From Gilvimarinus japonicus (GTDB taxonomy: Bacteria; Pseudomonadota; Gammaproteobacteria; Pseudomonadales; Cellvibrionaceae), in NCBI RefSeq assembly GCF_042847215.1, contig NZ_AP031500.1:1116001-1180000 (forward strand): a stretch of DNA of 64,000 nucleotides, read 5' to 3'. The position numbers and the translations under genes are program-made. The stretch's first letter is position 1; every line of letters begins with the position of its first letter. The notes beneath the pieces were generated by a model. That model was not told the DNA's origin. It did no database searches and saw nothing but the letters and a program-made list of their open reading frames with translations. Positions 1-8,389 of the stretch are shown here, piece by piece.

Positions 1-1524
1 CGCGAGGGGCTAAAAGCGGTGGATATGTTTGATGCTATCCATGACGGCAAGATTAAAGCCGTGTGGGTTATGGCCACTAACCCTGCAGTGACTATGCCCG
101 ATGCCGGCAAAGTGCGCGAAGCGCTGAAAAAATGCGATTTAGTGGTGGTGAGCGATTGTATTGGTAATACCGACACGGCCAAGTTGGCCGATGTGGTGCT
201 GCCTGCCTCTACCTGGAGTGAAAAGCACGGTACCGTGACTAACTCGGAGCGCTGTATCTCGTTGCAGCAAGGCTTTTTGCAGCCTCCCGGTGAGGCACTA
301 CACGACTGGCAAATTATTGCCCGCTTTGCCGCCACATTAGGTTTTGCCAAGCATTTTAACTATCGGCATCCGGTCGAGATCTTTCGCGAGCACGCGGCGT
401 TATCGGCGTTAGATAATACTGATTCAGCGGCCCTGCGCGGGTTTAATATCGCCGCGTTGGCGAATATTAGCGAGCAAGATTATCAAAACCTATCGCCCAT
501 TCAATGGCCGGTTACCGCCGACGCCCCCAAGGGTACCAAGCGACTATTTGCCGACGGGCAGTTTTTTACAGCCGATCGCCGCGCGCGATTAGTGCCGGTA
601 ACCGCCCGGTTACCGGAAAAAGCGGCGCTGCCCAATCAGGTGATTATGAACACCGGCCGTATTCGTGATCAGTGGCATACCATGTCGCGCACCGGTACTG
701 CCGCTAAGTTACTGGGCCATGTGGACGAACCTTATATTGATGTTCACCCCGATGATATTGCGCGCTTTGGTTTGTGCGCGGGTGATTTGGCTGTACTTAA
801 AAATCGCGGTAGCGTGTATTACGGTCGCGTTAAACCGACCGAGTCGCAGCGCGTGGGCGAGGTATTTGTGCCTATGCATTGGAATGGCAAATACGCCTCG
901 TCTAGCTGTGCTGATGCTTTGGTAAACCCAATCGTCGATCCGCTGTGTGGCCAGCCAGAATTTAAACACTCGCCGGTAATGATTAAACCCTTTCGTCAGG
1001 CGTGGAATGGCTTTTTGATTTGCGCTGATGATATTAGTCCTGACTGTGAATACTGGGCCAAAATCACTCTAGATGACGGTTACAAGTTTCGCGTGGCCGA
1101 TGGCAAGCGGCTGCCCTCTTGGCGGGATTGGGCGCACTCACAGTTTTTGGCGATTACCGATTGGGTCACAGTGGAAGACTCCGACCATCAGTTTTTCCGT
1201 ACGGCGGGCTTTATAAATGGCAAGCTCGCGGTGGTATTTAGCGCCGCAACCGATAAAAAAAGCGCGCCTGAAATGCGCTGGCTGGAGCAACAGCTAGGGC
1301 AAACCATCGATGCCGCGGGGCGCTTTGCTATACTGGCAGGGATACCCGGTGCGGGCGTTGAAGACGAGGGCACGATTGTCTGCTCGTGTTTTCAGGTCGG
1401 CGAGAATACGATCCGCAAATCCATTAGCAATGGATGCGGTAGCGTCGAGGCGCTGGGTGAAGCCATCAAATGCGGTACTAACTGTGGCTCGTGTATCCCC
1501 GAGCTGAAGGCGATGCTGCGTTAA
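1..1524 (+). CDS. nasA: assimilatory nitrate reductase catalytic subunit, 3' part
   Basis: The reading frame is open from base 1, so the gene begins upstream; 507 C-terminal residues are visible. This is the C-terminal part of a cytoplasmic molybdopterin (bis-MGD) oxidoreductase that reduces nitrate to nitrite for assimilation. Family-typical stretches are VMATNPAVTMPDAGKV, DVVLPASTWSEKHGTVTN (cofactor binding) and the late molydopterin dinucleotide-binding domain beginning near NTGRIRDQWHTMSRTG. The last 60 residues hold a BFD-like [2Fe-2S] domain with the cysteine pattern CSC...C...CGTNCGSC, as in Klebsiella-type NasA but not in all nitrate reductases. The 4Fe-4S and catalytic N-terminal half cannot be checked here. 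The next gene starts 40 bases downstream on the same strand but is functionally unrelated. Naming as NasA rather than another MGD enzyme rests on the BFD domain. Confidence 0.88.
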   Translation, partial: REGLKAVDMFDAIHDGKIKAVWVMATNPAVTMPDAGKVREALKKCDLVVVSDCIGNTDTAKLADVVLPASTWSEKHGTVTNSERCISLQQGFLQPPGEALHDWQIIARFAATLGFAKHFNYRHPVEIFREHAALSALDNTDSAALRGFNIAALANISEQDYQNLSPIQWPVTADAPKGTKRLFADGQFFTADRRARLVPVTARLPEKAALPNQVIMNTGRIRDQWHTMSRTGTAAKLLGHVDEPYIDVHPDDIARFGLCAGDLAVLKNRGSVYYGRVKPTESQRVGEVFVPMHWNGKYASSSCADALVNPIVDPLCGQPEFKHSPVMIKPFRQAWNGFLICADDISPDCEYWAKITLDDGYKFRVADGKRLPSWRDWAHSQFLAITDWVTVEDSDHQFFRTAGFINGKLAVVFSAATDKKSAPEMRWLEQQLGQTIDAAGRFAILAGIPGAGVEDEGTIVCSCFQVGENTIRKSISNGCGSVEALGEAIKCGTNCGSCIPELKAMLR

Positions 1525-1564
1525 GTTCACAGCCATAGCTGCTTTGGCTGCAAGGTTTTTGCTT

Positions 1565-2335
1565 ATGTCGTCACCCATTACCCCCGCCGAGCGCGAGCTG
1601 TTAATGGCTCGCCACGCCCCGGCGCGAATCGCTAAGAGGCTGGCCCAAGGGCCCTCACAAAACTACCTGCGCGATTTTATTTACGGCGCCATCGATGGCG
1701 CTATTACTACCTTTGCGATTGTGGCCGGCGTTGCCGGCGCTGGCTTGTCGGCGACGGTGGTGATTGTACTTGGGCTTGCCAATCTGTTGGCCGATGGTTT
1801 TAGTATGGCGGTGAGCAATTATTTGGGTGTGCGCGCCGAAAACCAACTCCGTGACAAAACCCGGCGACAAGAGATGCGGGAAATTGCGCTTTACCCTGAA
1901 GGTGAGCGTGAGGAAGTGCGGCAGATCTTTTTAGCAAAAGGTTTCGAGGGGGCGGCACTTGAGTCTATTGTCGATACCATAACCGGCGATGAACGGCTGT
2001 GGGTGGACACTATGCTGCAAGACGAGCACGGTTTAACACTGGAGTCGCCAAGTGCCTATAAAGCTGCCGCAGTGACTTTTGTGGCATTTATTAGTTTGGG
2101 GGCATTGCCGCTGTTGCCGTTTTTGGTTAACGCAATGAGCGCCGGTGTTATTGCCCAGCCCTACCTATACAGCTGTTTGCTAACGGGTGTCAGTTTTGTC
2201 TTGGTTGGCGCCGCCAAAGGCGCTCAGGTGGGCAGTTCGCGTTGGGTGGCAGCGCTCGAGACGCTGCTAATGGGCGGCGCCGCCGCGCTACTGGCCTACG
2301 GCGTTGGCTACGGGTTGAATGGTTTGATCGCGTAG
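1565..2335 (+). CDS. VIT1/CCC1-family membrane protein (putative Fe2+/Mn2+ transporter)
   Basis: 256 residues with the layout of VIT/CCC1 proteins: an N-terminal hydrophobic pair with YGAIDGAITTFAIVAGVAGA and LANLLADGFSMAVSNYLG (the family's conserved DG and M/N/Y metal-path residues), a charged cytoplasmic stretch at about 95-160 (RRQEMREIALYPEGEREEVRQIF), then three hydrophobic segments to the C-terminus. Family members move ferrous iron or manganese across membranes; the substrate here is inferred. ATG at 1565 is chosen because AAGG at 1552-1555 sits 9 bases upstream; an in-frame TTG at 1544 has no ribosome site. It lies just after the nitrate reductase gene. Alternative description: DUF125-type integral membrane protein of unknown transport role. 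Confidence 0.8.
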   Translation: MSSPITPAERELLMARHAPARIAKRLAQGPSQNYLRDFIYGAIDGAITTFAIVAGVAGAGLSATVVIVLGLANLLADGFSMAVSNYLGVRAENQLRDKTRRQEMREIALYPEGEREEVRQIFLAKGFEGAALESIVDTITGDERLWVDTMLQDEHGLTLESPSAYKAAAVTFVAFISLGALPLLPFLVNAMSAGVIAQPYLYSCLLTGVSFVLVGAAKGAQVGSSRWVAALETLLMGGAAALLAYGVGYGLNGLIA

Positions 2336-2371
2336 CCTGCAGGGCGGAAGTATGTAAAGCGTAAGTCAGAG

Positions 2372-2911
2372 TTAATGCTTAAGTTCGGGCGCCTCCGGTT
2401 GCTCAATACGAACATCCACCGCAAGCTCGTCGGCGATTACATCAAGCTGATCGTATAAATCATCCATGTCCACATCGGCGGGTACGCGGATAAACCCCGT
2501 AGCCTCAAACATCGGGTCGCCCGACCAAGGCATACTGGAGCAATCGGTTTCTAGCTCCTCCACACTGATGCCGCGCTCGGCAAAGGCCTCGGCAATTTCG
2601 ACCACAATGCCGGTGCGATCTGGGCCTACCACGCTAAACGCAAAGTGATGATCGCTACTGTCGGTTTCTTTGTCGGCGAGCTCGGCCACGATGTGCAGCC
2701 CATCGTTTGACAGTGCTTTTAAGCTGGCAAGCAATGCAGAGTGATTTTCATCGGGCACCGCGACCTGTAGAATGCCGGCAAACTTACCGGCCAAGTGGGC
2801 CATCCGGCTCTCTAGCCAGCTGCCCTGATGGGCGTGAATGGTTTTGGCCAACAATTGCACAACCCCGGGGCGGTCTGCGCTGATAACAGTGAGTACAAGA
2901 TGCTGGTTCAC
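2372..2911 (-). CDS. GcvR-like ACT-domain protein
   Basis: 179 residues made of two ACT domains: the first starts HLVLTVISADRPGVVQLLAKTI, the second FAFSVVGPDRTGIVVEIAEAF. This is the architecture of GcvR, the glycine cleavage system accessory repressor that binds glycine and GcvA. The stretch ETDCSSMPWSGDPMFEATGFIRVP is also GcvR-like. The GTG at 2911 is preferred because AGGA lies 6 bases upstream; two further in-frame starts (2932 and 3013) would add residues that do not resemble the family. The gene is transcribed away from yheU. No gcv genes lie in the window, so the target is inferred from family only. Confidence 0.75.
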   Translation of the reverse strand: MNQHLVLTVISADRPGVVQLLAKTIHAHQGSWLESRMAHLAGKFAGILQVAVPDENHSALLASLKALSNDGLHIVAELADKETDSSDHHFAFSVVGPDRTGIVVEIAEAFAERGISVEELETDCSSMPWSGDPMFEATGFIRVPADVDMDDLYDQLDVIADELAVDVRIEQPEAPELKH

Positions 2912-3011
2912 GTGATGTCCTTTTATTGTCATGACTCGATTATGATATACGGCGCCGCTAGGCGTAAGCCGCCACTCAGCAAAACGCACCCCTAAGATAA
3001 CACAGGCAAAC

Positions 3012-3236
3012 ATGATTATTCCCCATCAGCAGCTAGCGCCCGAAACCCTCGATGCGCTGATTGAAGAATTTGTCACCCGCGAGGGTACTGAATACGGCGA
3101 GCAAGACGTGCCGCTTACCACTAAAGTGAGTCAGGTGCGTGGCCAGCTAGAGCGCGGTACCGTGGTGATTGTGTTTGACCCTGCAATCGAAACCACCTCG
3201 CTGGTGTCGGCGGATCAACTGCCTCCAGGAATCTAG
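3012..3236 (+). CDS. yheU: YheU family protein (UPF0270)
   Basis: 74 residues. The start MIIPHQQLAPETLDALIEEF followed by VTREGTEYGE, a KVSQVRGQLERGTVVIVFD segment and a short acidic end match the small conserved YheU proteins of gammaproteobacteria over essentially the full length. Function is not established for the family. It is followed after 3 bases by the alpha/beta hydrolase gene, so the two are almost certainly co-transcribed. In enterobacteria yheU also sits beside a hydrolase gene (yheT), which agrees with this arrangement, although the hydrolase here is not obviously YheT. Confidence 0.85.
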   Translation: MIIPHQQLAPETLDALIEEFVTREGTEYGEQDVPLTTKVSQVRGQLERGTVVIVFDPAIETTSLVSADQLPPGI

Positions 3237-3239
3237 CCG

Positions 3240-3878
3240 GTGGCGTTATTGATTGATCGGGCGCGAGACGATGCGCCAGCCCTTGTTTTGGCGCACGGCG
3301 CTGGCGCGCCGATGGATAGTGGCTTTTTACAGCGCTTAAGTGAGCTGCTGTGTGAGCTGGGTATTAATGTCGGCCGCTTTGAGTTTCCCTATATGGTCGA
3401 GCGGCGCCTGAACGGTAAAAAGCGCCCACCTAACCGTCAATCCGAGCTTATCCAAGCCTGGCATGCGGCATTAGCTATGGCTAAGCAGGAGTTTAACGGG
3501 CCGGTGTTTATTGGCGGTAAATCACTGGGAGGAAGGATGGCGGCGGTGTTAGCAGCAGATAGCAATGTGCCTGGCGTGATTTGTTTTGGTTATCCTTTTC
3601 ATCCTCCTGCTAAGCCCGATAAATTACGGGTTGATACCTTGCAACACCTACCTTGTGAGACGTTGATCATCCAGGGCACGCTAGACAAACTTGGCGACCG
3701 CCAAGAGGTGACGGGTTATGCGTTGCCCGAGAATATCGCGCTGCAATGGTTGGAAGACGGTGATCACGATTTTAAACCCCGGGTTCGCTCGGGTTACTCG
3801 CAGGAGCAGCACATAGCCACGGCCGCACGAGCGGCGGCGGATTTTATTGTGAGTACAGCCGTTAGGAGCCTAACGTGA
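3240..3878 (+). CDS. alpha/beta hydrolase (KANL3/Tex30-like)
   Basis: 212 residues from a GTG start placed 3 bases after the yheU stop. The fold is suggested by LVLAHGAGAPMDSGF near the N-terminus (oxyanion HGAGA), the nucleophile elbow GGKSLGGRMAA at about 97-107 (G-K-S-L-G, serine nucleophile), and a late DGDHDFKPR that supplies the histidine, as in Tex30/KANL3-like bacterial hydrolases. The FGYPFHPPAKPDKLR segment is also typical of this group. Substrate unknown; presumably cytosolic because there is no signal peptide. It overlaps rlmM by 4 bases, so yheU, this gene and rlmM form one transcription unit. Confidence 0.78.
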   Translation: MALLIDRARDDAPALVLAHGAGAPMDSGFLQRLSELLCELGINVGRFEFPYMVERRLNGKKRPPNRQSELIQAWHAALAMAKQEFNGPVFIGGKSLGGRMAAVLAADSNVPGVICFGYPFHPPAKPDKLRVDTLQHLPCETLIIQGTLDKLGDRQEVTGYALPENIALQWLEDGDHDFKPRVRSGYSQEQHIATAARAAADFIVSTAVRSLT

Positions 3879-4933
3879 ATCACCTTTATTTGCACTGTCG
3901 CAGCGGCTTTGAGAAAGAATGTGTGGCCGAAATAAACGATTTGGCCGCAGCCTACGGCATTTATGGTTTTAGCAAAACGGAGCCTGCAAGTGCGTTGGTA
4001 ATCTACGTCACCCACGAGCCCGATGGTGCAGAGCAGCTAGTTAAGCGGCTCGAGTTTAAACGCTTAATATTTGCGCGCCAGTGGTTTGTCGGGGAAGGGA
4101 TCTTGCAGGAGCTGCCAGTCAATGACCGGTTAACACCGCTGCTGGCGCAGGCGCAAGCATTGCCGGTGGCCTGCGATCTATGGCCCGAAACCACCGACAC
4201 TAACGATGGCAAGTCGCTCACGGCGTTGGCGCGTAAGTTTAGTAAGCCGTTTATTCAGGCGCTTAAGCGCCATCAGCGCTTAGCGCCTTCGGCAAAGTGG
4301 CGCTTACACGTGTTGTTTTTGTCGGGCACCAGCGCCGTTGTGGGAGTGGCGCCCGTTAACAACAGTGCTAGCGTGGCCATGGGCATCCGACGGTTGCGCC
4401 AGCCCTCGGCCGCACCGAGTCGGGCGACCTTAAAGTTAGAGGAAGCCTGGCACCATTTTATCCCAGCGAATGAATGGGATGAACGCCTGGCCGGTGGTAT
4501 GCGTGGGGTCGATCTTGGTGCCGCGCCAGGTGGCTGGACGTGGCAATTGGTGAATCGAGGTATGTTTGTCGATGCAGTCGATAACGGGCCGATGGCGCAG
4601 TCGCTGATGGAGACCGGGCAGGTGACGCACCATGAAATGGACGGTTTTGTCTACGAGCCGAAAAAAGCGGTGGATTGGCTTGTGTGCGATATAGCCGATA
4701 AACCGGCACGTACGGCCAGCTTAATAGGCCGCTGGGCCGAGCGGCGCCTGTTTCGCGAGGCGGTGTTCAACTTAAAGCTACCGATGAAGCAGCGTTACGC
4801 AGAGGTAACGAAACTGACCGAGCGGCTAGCCGATACGATGGCGGCCGCTGGGATTAACGCGGATATTGCGTTTAAGCAGTTGTACCACGACCGTGAAGAG
4901 GTTACCGGGCACATCCGCTTGCTAAAACGCTAG
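3875..4933 (+). CDS. rlmM: 23S rRNA (cytidine-2'-O)-methyltransferase RlmM
   Basis: 352 residues, full length for RlmM, which methylates the ribose of C2498 in 23S rRNA using SAM. The N-terminal THUMP-like part begins MNHLYLHCRSGFEKECVAEI. The Rossmann methyltransferase domain holds VDLGAAPGGWTWQL at about 212-225 (SAM motif I), followed by DWLVCDIADKPART and NLKLPMKQR, which supply the K-D-K-type catalytic residues of the FtsJ/RrmJ fold. It overlaps the hydrolase gene by 4 bases at its start and the convergent ABM gene by 4 bases at its stop. Strong match to the family, no anomalies. Confidence 0.95.
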   Translation: MNHLYLHCRSGFEKECVAEINDLAAAYGIYGFSKTEPASALVIYVTHEPDGAEQLVKRLEFKRLIFARQWFVGEGILQELPVNDRLTPLLAQAQALPVACDLWPETTDTNDGKSLTALARKFSKPFIQALKRHQRLAPSAKWRLHVLFLSGTSAVVGVAPVNNSASVAMGIRRLRQPSAAPSRATLKLEEAWHHFIPANEWDERLAGGMRGVDLGAAPGGWTWQLVNRGMFVDAVDNGPMAQSLMETGQVTHHEMDGFVYEPKKAVDWLVCDIADKPARTASLIGRWAERRLFREAVFNLKLPMKQRYAEVTKLTERLADTMAAAGINADIAFKQLYHDREEVTGHIRLLKR

Positions 4934-5211
4934 CGCTCTAGCAGGGTAATTTTTTCAAAGTCGGATAAAGTTGGGTTGAGCTGGTTCATGGCCTCGTGCC
5001 GCTCATCGCTGTAATACCACTGTTTCCAGTCGTGTAACGAGCGCCACTTCGAGAGCAAGTAGCGGTGGTTGCCGCGTTGCATATCGCTCAATGTTTCGCC
5101 AGAAATAAACCCAGGTGCACGGTGGGCTGCCTCGAGTGCCATCTGGGCGGCCACATCGTAAGTGCTTTCCATTGTGTCGGCGATGTGTCTTTCGACTAAA
5201 ACGTAAATCAT
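4930..5211 (-). CDS. antibiotic biosynthesis monooxygenase (ABM) domain protein
   Basis: 93 residues forming a single small ferredoxin-like ABM domain: MIYVLVERHIADTMESTYD at the start, a central APGFISGETLSD and a late YLLSKWRSLHDWKQWYYSDERHE, the usual helix carrying W and H residues. Such proteins range from heme-degrading or quinol monooxygenases to dimeric proteins of unknown function, so the substrate cannot be given. The gene is convergent with rlmM and overlaps its stop by 4 bases. It is probably a monocistronic unit; the 79-base gap upstream separates it from the next minus-strand gene. Confidence 0.75.
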   Translation of the reverse strand: MIYVLVERHIADTMESTYDVAAQMALEAAHRAPGFISGETLSDMQRGNHRYLLSKWRSLHDWKQWYYSDERHEAMNQLNPTLSDFEKITLLER

Positions 5212-5290
5212 GGTTTACCTTTTTTGCGCGGCTTTTCAGCTCTTGGTTGGCGCCTCCGTTTGGCGCCTTTATTTTATTGTAACGCAAAAA

Positions 5291-5722
5291 TTAATGGACT
5301 GCTGCCGTGTGAACCAACCAATCGCCAAGCGCTATCCATTCGTCCAGTAGCTGTTTAAGCGGTCTGGCGCTGTGACGCTGGGGCGGTGATTGCTCCAGCC
5401 ACAGCGTACCCATTGCGGTAAGGTTGGCAATAATACGGGTAATCGATTGGGCGCCCAGCTCGTTGATTAGGGGGTAGAAACCTATCTGACGACGATCAAT
5501 ACTTTGGTGGTAACTGCCCTGTTGGTTTGTTTGCTGCAGTAGTTTACAAACTTGCTGGGCCAGCGCGGGCTCGGTATCGCGCAGTAAGTCCTGTGTAAGC
5601 AGTAAGTTTTGGCAGCTAAACATTTGCTGTGAGGCGGGCGTGAAACCGTTGGAACCTGGCTCGCAGCCGTACAAATGTGCCATAACAACAAGCTCCCGCG
5701 CCATCTGACGCTTAGGAATCAT
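5291..5722 (-). CDS. hypothetical protein
   Basis: 143 residues, no family recognised. The sequence is soluble, helix-prone and glutamine-rich (QQMFSCQNLL, ALAQQVCKLLQQTNQQ) with an aromatic/leucine-rich C-terminal half ending DEWIALGDWLVHTAAVH. There is no signal peptide or membrane segment. It shares strand with the ABM gene 79 bases downstream but there is no further hint of function. Coding is supported by an open frame of ordinary composition and the lack of a better frame on the other strand. The start ATG at 5722 is the only good one; another at 5704 would shorten it by 6 residues. Confidence 0.6.
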   Translation of the reverse strand: MIPKRQMARELVVMAHLYGCEPGSNGFTPASQQMFSCQNLLLTQDLLRDTEPALAQQVCKLLQQTNQQGSYHQSIDRRQIGFYPLINELGAQSITRIIANLTAMGTLWLEQSPPQRHSARPLKQLLDEWIALGDWLVHTAAVH

Positions 5723-5909
5723 AGGCTAAGCCTGCGTGGCAGGCTTTTCCGGGGTGGCATCTGATACTATGTACAAAAGTCACTGGCAAAAGCACGGTGT
5801 TGCATGCCTTGGTGCGATGGCAAAAGCGATGCCGCCGCCGCACGTGACTAACATTAAGTTTAGCAACCGCTCAGGCCGTTGCTTGGCGGTTTTAAGATGA
5901 TATGACGCT

Positions 5910-6149
5910 ATGAATGAGAAAGTTGATAATATTTTGGACACCAAAGGCTTGCTGTGTCCAGAGCCCGTCATGATGCTGCATCAGGCGGTAAAAAAAATGG
6001 CGGTGGGTGATGTTATTGAGGTGCAGGCGACAGATCCATCGACGACGCGTGACATTCCTAAGTTCTGTTTGTTTTTAGGTCACGAGTTAGTCGCAGATAA
6101 AGAAACGGACGGTGTTTATTATTACACCATCCGTTTGGCCGAGCGATAG
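5910..6149 (+). CDS. tusA: sulfur transfer protein TusA
   Basis: 79 residues, typical TusA length. The sulfur-carrying cysteine is Cys16 in the signature LDTKGLLCPEPVMMLHQAV, and the family's second landmark DPSTTRDIPKFCLFLGHEL follows. TusA accepts sulfane sulfur from the cysteine desulfurase IscS and passes it to the TusBCD/E relay for 2-thiouridine formation in tRNA; it also takes part in other sulfur transfers. The gene stands alone, in a divergent position to the minus-strand hypothetical gene at 5291-5722, with 187 bases between them that would hold both promoters. Confidence 0.93.
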   Translation: MNEKVDNILDTKGLLCPEPVMMLHQAVKKMAVGDVIEVQATDPSTTRDIPKFCLFLGHELVADKETDGVYYYTIRLAER

Positions 6150-6165
6150 ATTACAAAAGTTTGGT

Positions 6166-6867
6166 TTATGGGGTTTCTTCGACGAGCATCGAGATGGCCG
6201 CGAGTGCTTCTGGGTCTTCGGCTTTGATCTTGTTGGCAATTTGGTGTTGAAAAAAGTAGCGAAACTCATCGTGCTGTTGCGCTGAGTATAAGCATTCATC
6301 ACCGGGGAGCACCGGGGTGCTACTAACCTTGTCGGCATCGGTAAGCATGCCGTAGATACTGCCGTCGTGCAGTAGCCGCCAGCTTACTACCTCCACCAGT
6401 GTTAGCTGATGATTAGCAGGGTTGGCCAATACCGCGTGCGTGCCGATGGTGTCCGGCAGCTCTTGGACCACATCGTCGTCGTTTTCGCACTCTAGCTCGT
6501 AGTATTCAGCCGCTGTTTCCAACTCGATGATTTTGTGCATCGGGGCATCAAAAAAGACTTCGTCGATACCGGCATCGTAATAGCCTTCCCACTGACCGTT
6601 TAACGGGTCAAAGACATCGGTACAAGCGACAATGTCATTCAGCCAGGGGACTAGCCCCACGACATCACCGTTGGCCCTAAGGCCCCAACATAAAATCTTT
6701 AAACTAAAGAGCTTGTCTGGGTTACTTTCGTTGGAGTAGAGCATTTCCAGTCCGTCGAGCTCGGCCGACAGGCGTATAAAACGCTGATCGTGGAGTTCGC
6801 TGAAGGATTTGCCAGAAAAGAAATCAACAACGTTATCTGAGTTGTCGTTTTTGACGGGGGTCTTCAT
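6166..6867 (-). CDS. hypothetical acidic protein
   Basis: 233 residues, strongly acidic, not recognised. The N-terminus MKTPVKNDNSDNVVDFFSGKSF is followed by a region with conserved-looking tryptophans (CWGLRANGDVVGLVPWLNDI, NGQWEGYYDAGIDEVFFDAP) and a C-terminal half with FRYFFQHQIANKIKAEDPEALAAI. No signal peptide, membrane segment or known catalytic motif. ATG at 6867 is preferred because a perfect GGAGG lies 8 bases upstream; the alternative GTG at 6876 would sit directly against it. It ends 16 bases from the convergent tusA stop. The good ribosome site and ordinary composition argue for a real, expressed protein. Confidence 0.7.
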   Translation of the reverse strand: MKTPVKNDNSDNVVDFFSGKSFSELHDQRFIRLSAELDGLEMLYSNESNPDKLFSLKILCWGLRANGDVVGLVPWLNDIVACTDVFDPLNGQWEGYYDAGIDEVFFDAPMHKIIELETAAEYYELECENDDDVVQELPDTIGTHAVLANPANHQLTLVEVVSWRLLHDGSIYGMLTDADKVSSTPVLPGDECLYSAQQHDEFRYFFQHQIANKIKAEDPEALAAISMLVEETP

Positions 6868-7311
6868 AATACACACCTCCTAGATGAGGCCGGGGACCGG
6901 ACGAGGCTCTGGTTGAGAAATACATAAGGGTACGATTACACGCTATTGCGAACCGATACCCGCAATAACAGGGCCATCACTACATAAGGTATATGCTTAT
7001 CTGCTTTAGCACAATACCTGCCTGACAAAAATTAATGCCCTGGCGGTTGAGACCGCCGCGTTGAACGAAATTCGTCCCACCACGCCGTGACGATTTTGAC
7101 GGCGAGTTGACGAAATTAACGACATTTGGCCTGAATGTTTGACTGGGTAAAGTGCCGCAGGAGCGCCGGCTGTTGAGGGTTATTTCGTGCGTTGGGGCAG
7201 TACTCGGAGTATTCCCATCACCATAAGCGCGGCAACTGATGCGCTGTAAATCGTTAACCTGCAACCTGAGCCAGCCGCGCCCCGTGAGGCAAGGGCAATA
7301 GAGATATTGAA
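6868..7311. other. divergent intergenic region
   Basis: 444 bases between two divergently transcribed genes, the minus-strand hypothetical gene and plus-strand epmC, so it must carry both promoters. I see the GGAGG ribosome site of the minus-strand gene at its left edge, but no convincing -35/-10 pair, terminator or RNA gene. Small open frames across it are short and lack ribosome sites. Confidence 0.5.
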
Positions 7312-7812
7312 ATGAGTTTGTTTGCAAGTGATGATGACGCCTGTAGAGCGCTGATTGGGGTGTTGAAAGAAATACTCCCGGAGGTGAGCTTTATTGGCGG
7401 GGCAGAGGAGCCTGTTTATGTGGCCCCTAAGGATGGGGCTCCGGCAGAAGTTCACTTTAGGAGCAACTACCCAAGAAGCTTGTTGCACGAGTTATCACAT
7501 TATTGCCTAGCGGGAGATCGTCGCCGGGGTTTGGACGACTTCGGCTTTTGGTACACGCCTTGTGGTCGGTCAGAGCAAGAACAATACGAGTTCGAGATGG
7601 TCGAGGCTAGGCCACAGGGCCTAGAAAAAGCGATGTGTGAGATCGTCGGGCTGCCGTTTACTCCCAGCTTAGATGACTTTTCCGGCCGTCCGCCATCCGA
7701 TAGTTTTGTGGCGGGCATGCACGAGGCCTATTTAGAGATGACAAGCAACCCGCCGCCAACCGCTAAAAAAATACTACTAGGCCTTAATAGCTTGATAGCG
7801 AAAGCCAAATAA
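7312..7812 (+). CDS. epmC: elongation factor P hydroxylase EpmC
   Basis: 166 residues, full length for EpmC (YfcM), which hydroxylates the beta-lysylated lysine of elongation factor P. Diagnostic stretches are FRSNYPRSLLHELSHYCLAGDRRRGLDDFGFWY, with the metal-binding His59-Glu60 and His63, then CGRSEQEQYEFEMVEARPQGLE and the late FVAGMHEAYLEMTSN. No gene for EpmA, EpmB or EF-P lies in the window, as is usual since these are unlinked. Ribosome site is weak (AGAG before ATG). Strong family match with no unusual features. Confidence 0.9.
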   Translation: MSLFASDDDACRALIGVLKEILPEVSFIGGAEEPVYVAPKDGAPAEVHFRSNYPRSLLHELSHYCLAGDRRRGLDDFGFWYTPCGRSEQEQYEFEMVEARPQGLEKAMCEIVGLPFTPSLDDFSGRPPSDSFVAGMHEAYLEMTSNPPPTAKKILLGLNSLIAKAK

Positions 7813-8018
7813 GGGCACGTCGCCTAGTGTTATAAATGTGCCTGCTGTTTAGGGTGGTGGGCGCGGCAATGTGCTTACAGGTTATTTCCTGCATAAACGG
7901 CTGCCGATAGCCTCTTATCGGTTCACTCTTATAAGTCCCACTTACGGAGCACGCTTATCAACGGCTCTTGAAGCTCTGCATCTCATGGCGCGCGTCACAA
8001 CCTCTTTGAGCCGTTTAA

Positions 8019-8156
8019 CTCGCAAGGCCAGGTGCGGCTGCGCTGTGTTTGGGGGCGGCGTTGAAGGTGGCGCCTGGTTGGCTGGCTACCGGTATCGTTG
8101 GCGCCCTGTGGTCGCATTCTCGCCTTTTTATTGGTAATACACTCTGGTTGCTATGA
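8019..8156 (+). pseudogene. possible remnant of a hydrophobic membrane-protein C-terminus
   Basis: In one frame this stretch reads LARPGAAALCLGAALKVAP, then GWLATGIVGALWSHSRLF and IGNTLWLL before TGA at 8154-8156; a TAA precedes it at 8016-8018. The alternation of alanine/leucine/glycine with charged edges is what a membrane-protein tail looks like, but there is no start codon or ribosome site. A terminator hairpin lies 9 bases after the stop. I infer a decayed gene end; chance reading of GC-rich DNA is the alternative. The rest of 7813-8334 holds nothing I can name. Confidence 0.25.
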
Positions 8157-8164
8157 TTCAGCTC

Positions 8165-8198
8165 GCACTCCTTGCGATGTCTAGGAGTGCCAATTTTT
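8165..8198 (+). terminator. intrinsic terminator
   Basis: GCACTCCT (8165-8172) pairs perfectly with AGGAGTGC (8183-8190) around a 10-base loop, followed by CAATTTTTG. It probably ends transcription from epmC, or from the decayed unit just upstream, before the alginate locus begins. Confidence 0.7.
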
Positions 8199-8339
8199 GT
8201 GGGCTCGGCAGGGGTTGCCGTTGCTCGCGTCGGCGCGTGATCAAAAGCCCAGTGGCTGCAAGCTTCGGCCCGAGTAGCGACCCATTTTGTTGTTGTCTTG
8301 CCGAATCGGCATTACCGTGGACTAATGAAAAACAATCCG

Positions 8340-8383
8340 GTAATAATAATTGGTTGACATATTGGGTGCGCTGTTGGTAGTCT
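8340..8383 (+). promoter_or_regulatory. alginate-locus promoter P1
   Basis: TTGACA at 8354-8359 and TAGTCT at 8378-8383 are separated by 18 bases. The 20 bases 8340-8359 (GTAATAATAATTGGTTGACA) are identical to 12607-12626 in front of the PL6 gene. The ATTGGT half-site overlapping the -35 box fits a GntR/FadR-type operator half. Transcription would start near 8390 and run into the leader described next. Confidence 0.7.
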
Positions 8384-8389
8384 AAGCGT

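Noticed and set aside
7871..8380. Two plus-strand frames of 88 and 75 codons
   Set aside because: Cysteine- and arginine-rich translations without ribosome sites; one is another frame of the hydrophobic relic and the other crosses the P1 promoter.
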